A stretch of 64,000 nt of DNA, taken from NCBI GenBank assembly GCA_021234155.1, contig JAJEKV010000061.1:3435950-3499949 (forward strand), given 5' to 3'. Origin of the DNA: Isoetes taiwanensis. Lineage: Eukaryota > Streptophyta > Lycopodiopsida > Isoetales > Isoetaceae. Of this stretch, positions 47,093 through 56,945 are shown piece by piece (positions within the stretch are counted from its first letter, which is position 1; every line of letters begins with the position of its first letter). Below the pieces are notes generated by a model. The model made no database searches. It saw only the letters and a list, made by a program, of their open reading frames with translations, and was not told the DNA's origin. A program made the translations under genes and the position numbers.

Positions 47093-47347
47093 GGTCTCAC
47101 AGCTTGCGCCTCGCTTCAAAACTAAAGTTTAGTTTTTAGACCAGGCGCGAGCTGTGAGATCTCGTAGATTGCTAGGTTATTTAGGTAATTAAAACATGCT
47201 ATTCTAATTAATTCCTACTTAGAACTAGCCTTACCACATTACTTTTCTCAAATTCATCATGTTTTGGTGTTTTTGGCTCGATTTCTCCACGACTTAGCCT
47301 CGCTCAAAAACTAAAATTTAGTTTCTGCGACCGGTAAAATGCGGAGA
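47093..47347. promoter_or_regulatory. Hairpin pair upstream of the H3-like gene
   Basis: A ~68-bp palindrome at 47093-47160 is nearly identical to the two upstream of accessory gene 2. A more worn copy lies at 47284-47347 (TCTCC-CGACTTAGCCTCGC, inner AAACTAAAATTTAGTTT), about 190 bp away. Confidence 0.85.
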
Positions 47348-47535
47348 CCCACCTCACTTGGAAAAATTTGGGCTTATTCTTTTTAATCTTATCAAATTCC
47401 AATTAAACTTAATTGTTGCTAGCTTAGCATAACTACAAAAATGAGAAAAATTTTCCCACTTTTCGAGGCTTGAGGATCCTATCAAGTCGATTATTCTTCG
47501 GAACATGGCGGTGCTTTGCTCTTGGTCTCCAAGAA

Positions 47536-47550
47536 CATTGCTCGATACCA
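47536..47550 (-). other. Primer-binding site, initiator Met tRNA (variant)
   Basis: On the minus strand TGGTATCGAGCAATG follows the LTR after one base. Compared with the usual TGGTATCAGAGC, one A is missing. Confidence 0.8.
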
Positions 47551-47551
47551 T

Positions 47552-49122
47552 TGTGGCGTCCCCTACTGTGGTAATGCGGTGCTCTCACCGTATACAAACA
47601 GGAGTTCTTCCCCCACACCAGCTCCACGCTGATACAGGGCCCTCCACATATCACTGCACCCGTAACGAGTCCCAGTGGGAAGAGTGAAGGTGTCATTCTA
47701 CCCCGCCTCCCTCGGGGCCCTACCTAGTCGGGCGTAAACATACATGTCGAGACACAACAGAATCCTCCATCCACCCGGAAGGGTGGTATATCAACATCTG
47801 CATAGACACCGGTTAGCACATCACATAGGGAATCCTACCCAAGGCTCAGACTCAAGGGAGTGACCGACGGCTTGGGCCTCCAGAGTTCATGGCAGACAGA
47901 ATTCATGGCAATGGAGTTGGCTGGCATGAGAACATGGCATAGGGTTGTCCACTCCATCCGCCCCTCCACATTGCACACTTTGCGGGAGTAGGCTGAAAAG
48001 TGTCGGGGACGATTAGCCCGCCCGGATCGTGGCGAAGGGGCTACTCACGGTCTCATCCTCCCAGTTCCGATGGGGCGGCGGAAGGGATCACTCCCCCGTG
48101 AGATCTACATGCCGACTCAAGGTGACTAGAGGGGGCCACTGCCCGTATTCGACTGAACCCACTGGAAAGTGTACACCACTTCACGGGTGTCGAGCCCATG
48201 CCTCACCCGCACTCAGTGGTGAGCCATTAGACCTAGTCACAATGATCCCTGGTAGGCTTTACACACCAGAGGGATCGTTCAAGAGTTAGGACATGAACCT
48301 CCTTCTTAGCCAGTCTGGCCCCTTCACCCACAACCAGGTGTGGTTCTTGTACACAAGCCGAATCTACAGTGTGCTAGAGAGGCTACTCTAGGAGCATCAA
48401 CTACAAGCCTTAGGGCCTCTACCCCCCTTCCCAATACAAGGAGTTCACAAAGATACATCATCCATATACATCACAGAAGAACTAAAGAACTAGATCTAAT
48501 TCTAAATCATAGAGTTAGGTTCTTTAGTTAGTGTCCGAGATCTAAGATCTAGATAGCTACTATGGGCAATTTAATAGTCTAAACTTACTGGTTCTATGAC
48601 TAGAAGACGGTTTAAGCTATTAAATTGACCAAATACCTGATCCCTGGGTGGCTCCACCTGACCTGAGTTCAACCATCTGTGCCGAGCTGATCAATCCGGA
48701 ACCCCGATGGCGCCAATTAAGCTAAGGCGTCGGGAGGTGGTTTTGGCTCCTGGGGCAGCCAAAACAGAGCTCTAAAACCCTAAGGACGAAAAACTAGCAA
48801 GCTAGGGTTTTCCTACCCTAAATAGACATGGGTTTAGGGCTAGGGTTTCCAATTATCCCTTTTTGGCATGTGGGATAATTGGAAAGGGCCCACTTGCCAT
48901 TAATGGCTAGGTGGCAAAATGTGTCTACATGGAAAAGTGTGCCCACATTAATGTGCATAAGTGCACATTAATAACATGTGAACATACCTAGCAAGTTGCC
49001 CCTAGGGCTACTTACCTGGCTATCCGTCGGCGTACACGTCGGTCGGAGTGGCGTGTACGCGTGACGATTTAGGCGATGCGATTATCGTTCGGGACCGTTA
49101 TCTTTGTCTTTGGAACGTCACA
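47552..49122 (-). repeat. 5' LTR of the minus-strand chromovirus
   Basis: 1571 bp, starting TGTGACGTTCC at 49122 and ending GCCACA at 47552. Paired with 35885-37450. Confidence 0.95.
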
Positions 49123-50034
49123 TAACCCCATCGGGGGGAGATAGTGTAAGCGATAGTCTAGCGTATTTATCTAAATGCCCTTGCTTCACATGGACTTCAA
49201 CAACAATACTTGTAGTTCTAACAAACAGCCAAACCCGATGTCTAACAAAGCAACACCCGATAGTAGAAGTCCAAGTTTTTGCAAATTTACGAAAGCGTTA
49301 AATTGAAGGTTGATTTTCCTTCCAATAGTGGCAAGATAGATTGCAGTTTTTGACCCAAAGCTTTGCCATAACATTGACCCCCAAAACAAGAAAAATAAAA
49401 ATAACTAGCAGAACTGCAGGGTTGGGAAGGAGGCTAGGCAGATGGGTGTGTGTTGGTATTTTAATTGTAGTAATTTGAATTTCAGCCCATGGGAAAGCAC
49501 CCTAAGTGGTCGTCATGCATTTCTATCGTTTATAGTGCTATATTGTGCAAATGGGTTGGATTTGCAAATCCAAAATTCTATCATCTAAAATGCTATATTG
49601 TGCAAATGGGTTGGAATTGCAAATCCAAAAGTTTATCTTTTACTTTCTTCGATGCATACCTACAATACTGATGATTATATTCGTTCATGTAATCAAAACT
49701 TCAATGCCAAGGGATCATGATGAAAGCAAAAGCACTAAGGGAACATTATTAAAAGCAAGCACTAATTAGTACTAGAACTTAAGGCTTGGTAATAGTGTTG
49801 AAGATAACATTAGGATTTAATAATAGAGCTTAAAGTTTGGTATAGTAGCTGAGACGATTGTCATGTCTGCATACACAAAGAAATTCCATTAAAGAAAACA
49901 TACATAGGCACATTTTTCAGCAAAGATTCAAAACATATTCTCATCAAGCAGTGTTAAGCTTATATAAAGCTACATTTTCATTAAGTAAACTGTAAGCTTA
50001 TAAGCTTAATTGTAGCACTCTTTACATAAGGAAA

Positions 50035-50265
50035 TCAGACTGAAACCATCTTCCAGCGCTGATTGTCATGTTCCTTCAACCAGTGGTAAAGGACAAGCTT
50101 AGTTCCTTCTTTTATGCCACCATCCCCAAATCATCACTTGTAGACCACAAAATTGAATCATCCACATGTCCCTTGTGATATGGCACAATGTAAATCTGCC
50201 ATACAGATTCATAGATTCCCATATAAGAAGATTGTTCCTTGGATATGTACATTCAATATAAATAG
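50035..50265 (-). pseudogene. Fragment resembling the EUL (Euonymus lectin) domain
   Basis: Minus strand, two frames: IVPYHKGHVDDSILWSTSDDLG, then after a shift and a gap of ~20-25 residues GDGGIKEGTKLVLYHW and EHDNQRWKMVSV before a stop. EUL lectins end with the pattern VPYN...DESVLW-S-D-G, GDK-HGGVRDGT--VLWEW-KGDNQRWKI-P. Order and spacing fit with an internal deletion. In the family this domain binds carbohydrates in the nucleus and cytoplasm. Here it is a broken remnant inside the TIR element. Confidence 0.5.
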
Positions 50266-50424
50266 GTTTCTGACATATGGTATGGATATAGAAGATATGA
50301 TATAAAACATAAAAGGCAAAAATATAGTGATATTTTACATACAGGGGCACCATTTCTGTAGTGTAAGTAGCATAGACTACATTGCATTTGTCTTGCATAA
50401 TAATACTGATATGCATAATTCCTC

Positions 50425-50568
50425 TTCAGGCTTCTGGTTTCTCTCAATGCCCTGGCATATCTCTACGCTGCCATCCAAACAATGTTTACAAAGCATCAGT
50501 CTCTTGCGAGCAGAGCATGTTGGCTTCAAAATTCTGTTGTGCAGTATGTGAGTTTTATTGCAGATCAG
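50425..50568 (+). pseudogene. Possible CASP-like membrane protein exon
   Basis: An open 48-codon stretch ending at a donor-like CAG/GTTAGA reads RLLVSLNALAYLYAAIQTM and, further on, VVQYVSFIADQ. This resembles the third/fourth transmembrane part of CASP-like proteins (N-x-x-x-x-x-Y-x-x-x-Q and ...FxxDQ). One short exon only, so this is tentative. Confidence 0.25.
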
Positions 50569-53086
50569 GTTAGATTTTCTTTTGAAAATGCTTTACGTTG
50601 CAGCATAATATAATTGTAAAGAAGCAAAATGATGGGTAATAAATGCGTCATAAGCGGAATGAGTGGACGAAAATTTTGCAGCAAAATTAGTTTCCGCCCA
50701 ATCCAATTTACAAAAGGATGAGATTTAATTTTCTTTGAACTTCTTGTAGTCAATGTTGACGATTCTTCTCAGGGTGGTATTATCAATTTGCTTCCTTTCA
50801 AAGCCCACCTGTTACCATAAGACATAGGATCCTGTAAAAAACCGTTTTGAAACTTTGGCTTGTATTAGAAGTACCTCAACGATTTGAAACATAGCCAACA
50901 CATTATAAGATTTGGATAAGGAAACCTGAATTAAAACATCAAAAGTCTTGACGAGAATTTTATATCTTCTCCAGCACTTCCATAGTAGTCACTATATCCA
51001 GTAATAATCTTATAGATTGTTATTATAGTTGCCAGTGTTCAGGAAAATTGTAGTATATCTTTGGTTTTCTCCCTCCTTTTTCAACTTCTCTGTTTTTTTT
51101 CGTCATGTTTTATATCATAACCCGATTGTTACCACTAAAGGTTTGTCCAAACCGCCAATTAGCGAGGGCCACGTCAGCGGGAAATAACCAGATCTTACCA
51201 TCACTAGTAGTGACCATGAAGGAAAGGCTCGCCAATCGGGGACTCTTGGGCTCTGCCAATTTTGTCCTCAATTTCTGAAAAGAGGTTGCCATCCTGTCCT
51301 AGATCCCTTTACAAGCACTCCATGCACATTCCCTGCTCCTCCCACATTCCAAATCAGCACCAACATGAAGTATCTGTGACCATTTATGGTGAAGTGTATC
51401 CCTCCTTTTCTTACACATGGAACCCCAATAAAATAAACAACTTCCTATTATGCATAATGACACCTTTCATATGAAATAAACTGATGGATCTATGCAAATT
51501 CGTGCTCATCAAATGCAAATGTCAAGGTAGAGTAAAGGACCTTCTATACATAACAGGAACAATTCCTCCTTTATACTTGGCTATGAGCTCGAATGCGGGC
51601 TGAGCCATCTCGAAGTGCTTCAATGGAGGATTACATCATCCACCATTGTTGTTCGACAGATCATGATTTGGAGGACGAAGAATTGGTTCTTTGTCACAAT
51701 AATGGATGGACTTCTGGTAGACACCATTCGTGGTCTGCATTACATCTTACTTGGTAACATGCTCCACATGTCAAGCCTTTGTTGAATAATGCGATTGCTT
51801 AATGCACCGTCTTTACTCCATATCCTGGCAAGATTGCCATAGCCACATGCAATCGCTTTACTGAACCAACAGATCATAATCATCATGACCATTATCATAT
51901 GCAGTAAATAAAATGACATAACCGAAAGTGTTACAACATAAAACGGACATACTGATTGTAAAATTATAAATTGCAACTTGCAACATAGCGGTGATATTAT
52001 ATTAAAGACAAGTAAAATTTACTTGTTGCATAAATGGAAATGAACCCTTACCCATGGTGCCTTCTTTGCATCACCGCCTCCATAGAATGTAGCATGGGTC
52101 AGTGCTCCATTCTTGCCCTTGCATAAACCCCGAAAGACATATTGCACCAACATTAGCCAACATCATCCACACAAGCCCTTGAATCTTATATGTTACCATT
52201 TTGAATCTGCTCAAAAAAAGCGAGACCCTAAAACTACTGAGCTTAACACTTGAGTTCTCTAAACATTAAGCAATCACAGAGAACTCGGGTGGGATGTTAA
52301 AAATGAGATCTTGGCTTATATAACATTCTCGCAAACGTTGAAATAAGCTAATTACCTGGATTTCACCGAGACCTTTTAACTTTTACTTGCCTTTCAGTTA
52401 GGGCAGTTGATGCAGGAAGGAAAAAAAACGAATCCATAAAGCTTTTCACATGCAGATATGGCCCAGCAAGCATGGTAAAGAGCATCAATTCCTAACTTTG
52501 CCTTTTCTTTTGAATATTTATGTGGGCAAACTCAAAATCGACTCCTCATCTTCCGTTTTGTCGTGATGATCAGCCACTTTGTTAAGTGGAGAAGTGGGGC
52601 ACCTCCTTCCCACTCTACATGAAGCTCTTTATGTTTGCATATTCTTCACCGATTAAGCCATGCAAAGAGGGAGCCTAAGCTAAACCTGTTTAGAGGTGCC
52701 GGAAGTAGTTGTTCGCAGTATTTAAGGCCCATGAAAAATCTAGGCTTGTGTTGATACAAGCAAAGGACTGAGATGGCCATCTTAGATTGACCCATTGAAC
52801 TTGGATGAGATCTGAAGCAGAGAAGGCGGAGATTGGTATGTTGGGTTTTCCTCTCCATCCATCGAATTCGACAAGGCCTAGAAGAAAGTCGAGCAAGCAG
52901 AAGCAGAGGAGGGAATCGGGATGGTCGGAGAAGAGGAGAAGTGATTTTCAAGGACTTTCTAATTTTCATGGTCGTCCGATGCGAAAAGAAATCTAATGGT
53001 TGAGATTAAAAACAGCTGACGTGGCATGACACATGGCATAGCTAGGAATGCAGGAAATCGAGCAGGGGGGGTTAGGCAACCCTGCT

Positions 53087-53138
53087 AAAAATAAAAAAAA
53101 TAAAAATAAAAATAAAAATAAAAATAAAAATAAAAATC
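53087..53138. repeat. (AAAAT)n microsatellite
   Basis: About eight AAAAT units following the segment shared with 35610-35696. Confidence 0.9.
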
Positions 53139-53254
53139 AACACCCCTGTGCGCTTTTCTTGGAGGGAAACTCTTTTGTTAGTGCTTAGAAACCACAAGAT
53201 CCAAATTTGAGAATGGGTATTTTAGGTATATACCCTAAAACTCTAAGGGCATTT

Positions 53255-53363
53255 AGATCATCATGCTAAAATACAATTGTATTTTGTTGACCAAGGGCAT
53301 TTAGGAAAATAATCGAAAATCGAGGTCGTACACAAACTATAGAGGTATTTACGTAATTTTCTC
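53255..53363 (-). repeat. Right terminal inverted repeat of the 31044-53363 element
   Basis: Reverse complement of the left TIR at 31044-31150, with AATTACT outside. Confidence 0.6.
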
Positions 53364-53401
53364 AATTACTAACTTGTTAATAATGAAATCAAGTACATTC
53401 T

Positions 53402-54100
53402 CGGTGCTTCAAATGGCTCCCGAAACGAAGTTGGGCGTCAAATGGCGAACCCAAAAAATTAGCCTAAGGCCGAACCAGCCGGTCGCCTAAGGCGAACCAG
53501 TCGAAATGTGGTGACGTCGGTTACTTGGCATTCTTTGCGGGTTAAGCGAACCCTAACCAGGGTTATCTGCGTCGATGGCAGTGGATGGCGGAGCCCGAGT
53601 TGCCAGCGAACCCGCCGTGGGGGCGTCTGGCGGCGTTAAGCGGTATCGCAATCGTGGATGGCGAGGCCCTACGGGTTAAGCGAGCCGAACCCGGGAGGGC
53701 CGTCTGGCCGGCGTTAGCGGAAAGCGTGCGATGGCGGTGATGCCGCTTCACCCCCGGAGTTCGCCAAAGCGAACCAGGGCGGAAGGCGAATCTGGTCGGC
53801 GGGAATTCATGACGCGAGAAGCGGGTGGATTCGCGGTGGTTAGGTGCGTACTTTAGATTCGTCTTCTTGGCGCGATCCCCGCCTAACACTTTCGGTGCAA
53901 CAAAATCCCAAGGCTATAGTAGGGAATATATTGCCAACAACCAATGCAAGACAATGAAATATAAAATGTATTACACCAGAAGAGTGCTTATAAAATGTTT
54001 GTGACCCCTTTGAGCGAACCTAACAGCGAACCGCTTATTCGACTCGCTTGAAGCCGCTCTCTATTAGAAACTTGGTGGGCACTATTTTTCTTTGTTCTGG
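53402..54100 (+). repeat. Left TIR of the Mutator-like element
   Basis: Matches the reverse complement of 61270-61966. The outermost ~450 bp are GC-rich and diverged (GGCTCCCGAAACGA against GGCTCCCGGAACCGA). The inner ~220 bp, from ACACTTTCGGTGCAACAAAA to TTTCTTTGTTCTGG, are nearly identical. Confidence 0.92.
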
Positions 54101-54314
54101 TAAGGCATATTTGATTCTTTTTCTATTATCTAACTTAAAGGAGTAAAAAATAAGAAATAATAAGGGAAGCGTATGTACATTAATCAATAAAGAACTAGAA
54201 TGAACCATTGGTTATTTAAATGAAAACTCAAATGCAAGGCTTATGTTAGTTCTCTTGTTCACCTGTAATTCAGATATCTATTTGAGAGCACTCTACATTT
54301 ATCCGCCAGCGACC

Positions 54315-56662
54315 ATGTCTTACTCAGAGGCAGTTCCCCCAGTCGGCATGGCTGAGCGTCCCTTGCCGTTTGGCCTGCAGAGCGGCGCTGATGTTCCCGG
54401 ACGCATCGGTAGCATTGTAGAATGGTACCCCAACTGACATTGTCTTAACCCGCTACGTCTGTTGTGTGTGCTTGGTAACCGTATTTGTTTTGTGACAGGG
54501 AATACCATGGCATTTGGTGCCTCGTCCGCAGGGTCACGTCGGTTGAGAGCGGTCGGGCCCCCACCGTTGCCCAGTGGTGGATTTGCACAGCACCTGGGTG
54601 TACACACTTTGTGGACAAGATTCGTCGTGACCCCGGATTTCCGGGATTGACGCGCGATGGAGCTTGGGGCCACCATCAGAGCCACCATGCAGATCAATGG
54701 TGACGGTCCGCAACCCCGCGAATTGCAGAGAGAGTGGTGTCTGAGCGGGAGAGGGCTGCAAAACGTCGAGAAGATCCTGCGAAAGCCGCACGTATGATGG
54801 AGGCCGCGGCCAGACATAGAGAGGCGAGGAGACAAGGCGCAACAACAATGCGCCTACAGCATGTCCTAACCCCTGAGGCGGCCCTCGATGCCTTTCCTGA
54901 GGGGCCGGACGCCATGTTCTATGAGGCCAGCACACAGCACAGGCGGGAGCGCGAGAGGATGCAGCCCTTTCATGAAGGTTGCATCAGAGTCAGAGCTAGT
55001 GCCAGAGGTGGCGTTCGGCAGGAAGACTGGACCGCACATGCTATGCTCAATGACTGGGCCATTGCACAGAGGATGGGTGGCCATTTGCCCATAGAGGAGG
55101 AGTTGCTAGCTGAACTCCGCAGGATACGGGAGTCTCAGCCAGGTTAGGATGCGGGGTCATCTTTGCCACCAGTTTCTGTGGCTGGTAGCATCCACACTCC
55201 AACTGGTCCCTCCTTCGCCCGGGAGGTGAGTGGTTTGCAGGCCGACAGGGAAGAGTTCCAGTCAGAGATAGGGAGCAGGTCAGAATCAGCCCCCACTCAT
55301 GAGACATGTCCGCTGCCGGCCTATCTCTACATGGCCACCCCTCCTTCCATAGGGCGCTTGCGCGGTGACAGGGCTGACCCGCCGAGGGGTCGCCAGGTCT
55401 TCGATGATATAATGAGGACGGCGATGGCAGGCACGGGCATGGCACACACCTTGACATCGCCATTTCCGCCTGATCGCAATGTCGAGGGAGCAGAGGCATG
55501 GATGAGAGACCGAGCACGCGGTTTCTTCATGTACCACGCCGAGAGTTCCCGGCGGGCACACCATCTGGAGCTACCCGTGTGTGTACCCATTCGAGGATGG
55601 TCACCCCACCCCGCGACGATCGGCACGGTTCCGAAAGCACTTACGGATCCCGCGCCGTTACATCTTGATCCCTTTTACGGGAAGAGGTTAGGGTGTTCAC
55701 GCACTTTTACGGCCAGCAGATCACCGAACACCTTGCCATGGTTGCGAGCAGGGCGTCAGATGGTGTGGCCACTTGGATATTGCAGGAGGGCGCCGGGCCA
55801 GCATGCGGCGTACAACTCACATCTGACCTCATCAAGGCGTGCACCCCTGATGGACAGTGGGAGGAGGGGCACATTCGAGTGTTGATGAGGTACGTGTCGG
55901 GTTTAGGTTTAGTTTGTATGGATCGTTCAAATCTAACCACTGGACGTCGATGTATGTAGCGTCTTGCGGCAGATGCTTGGAGAGGCAGAGCGTCGTGAGC
56001 TGTTGATGATAGACCCCCCATTACTATCACGACTATGTTCAGTCGGAGTCAGGAAACGTCCCTCCCGAGGAGTGCGTCTCCCACCTTCTTCCCGCTGAGC
56101 ATCCTGACTGGGGTACACTCCGTCTGGTCCTCTGGCCCATCGTCACAAGGTAAGTACGCGATTCTTTGCTTCAGTTTCAATTCCAGAGGCCATCCTCTGG
56201 CTTGAAGGAGCTGAAAGTCATACATCTTTGGCGTGCAGTGGTAATTGGATGCTTGTTGCTCTCATACGAGACGCGGACCTGCGCACCCGGCTAGGCCTCG
56301 GAGATGACGATCACGTGGGCTGGTGGTACTTCGACAACCCCGCCTACACCGGGGTCTCGGGGTATGCATCAACCTACCGGCTGGGCCGTGTGAGTGTTTG
56401 TAGTCCCCTTGTCTTATCGCCATTGTGCCCGGCACTTTCGTGATCTCACCGCACTCTCTTTGTACAACGTGGCGGCTTGGGTCTTCGAAAGGACCGGGGC
56501 ACCAAATGGTTCGTCCGATGGGGTGCGGCAGCATATGTGCGGCCGGCATTGTGCCCGCTGCAGGTCGACAACAATACCTGTGGCATGCACATTGGATTCA
56601 TCATGCGCCAGCTCGTGCGAGACGTGTGGCAAACCCGACCGGGATCTGGTTGTACCGGATAA
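54315..56662 (+). pseudogene. Ulp1-like cysteine protease gene of the Mutator-like element, broken
   Basis: The ATG at 54315 opens exon 1; splicing at ATG/GTACCCC (54424) to an acceptor before 54500 keeps the frame. It leads into VEWEYHGIWC and a Cys/His-rich segment WWICTAPGCTHFV...GHHQSHH. The same frame continues through a TGA (~54704) into a charged coiled coil (ERERAAKRREDPAKAARMM) and a TAG (55146) to about 55640. After frameshifts and two introns come PAEHPDWGTLRLVLWPIV, GNWMLVALIRD, HVGWWYFDNPAY, then PLQVDNNTCGMHIGFIMRQLVRDVW. The last block holds the Gln and nucleophilic Cys of C48/Ulp1 peptidases. This family cleaves SUMO-type conjugates; the role in the transposon is unknown. Confidence 0.75.
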
Positions 56663-56945
56663 GCGGGGGGGCTGGTACACGGCGATGTCGCATTGTTTAG
56701 GAGTGAGTGGCCTGTAGTAGTCGGGCTGCTTTATTGTAGGGTGTACTGGTACCAACAGAGACTCAGTGGTCACTGTTAGTGCTGTTTGGGATCTATGTAA
56801 CTAGAAGCTTTTCTGCGTAATCATGTAATCATGTATGTAACATTATATGTAACATTATGTATGTGATAATGTAATCATGTGTGTAACATTATGTAAAGAA
56901 GGTAACTGGGAGGGCGGTGACATGGTAGCTATGAGTGATGGCCCA
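56663..56945. other. Gap between the tail-to-tail genes of the Mutator-like element
   Basis: Contains an AT-rich stretch with repeated TAATCATGTATGTAACATTATG units (56818-56895) and is probably a shared terminator region. Confidence 0.5.

Larger units (their letters stand above)
35885..49122 (-). mobile_element. Full-length Ty3/gypsy chromovirus with two accessory genes, one a histone H3 homologue
   Basis: The minus-strand element of 13238 bp is flanked by TAACC on both sides (35880-35884 and 49123-49127), with outer ends TGTGACG and CGTCACA. In transcription order: 5' LTR (47552-49122), primer site, hairpin pair, accessory gene 1 (H3-like), hairpin pair, accessory gene 2, gag, protease, RT, RNase H, integrase, chromodomain, polypurine tract, 3' LTR (35885-37450). 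RT-RNase H-integrase order plus the chromodomain identify a chromovirus. About 4.3 kb of extra sequence lies between the primer site and gag, which is unusual. All coding regions carry frameshifts, so this copy is inactive. Confidence 0.95.
49128..53254. other. Right internal part of the TIR element
   Basis: Mostly noncoding. A near-repeat of ~41 bp with TGCTATATTGTGCAAATGGGTTGGA occurs twice at 49538-49632. A minus-strand exon-like piece with GT-AG borders lies at about 51850-51745 (AIACGYGNLARIWSKDGALSNRI). Two better fragments are listed separately. Confidence 0.35.
31044..53363. mobile_element. Putative Mutator-like TIR element, split by a chromovirus
   Basis: The ends are inverted: left GAGAATTACCTAATTGCC... 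and right, read from 53363 down, GAGAAAATTACGTAAATACC.... Both then run through GATTATTT--CTAAATGCCCTTG-TCAACA-AATACAA. AATTACT lies directly outside each end (31037-31043 and 53364-53370). GAAAATTAC-type ends fit plant Mutator-like elements, though a 7-bp duplication is shorter than the usual 8-10. Without the nested chromovirus and its target copy it would be about 9.1 kb. No transposase is visible. Short exon-like pieces inside suggest a gene-fragment carrier. Two pairs of direct matches (31891-31920 with 49404-49432; 35610-35696 with 53018-53090) leave open that two related elements lie side by side. Confidence 0.5.
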
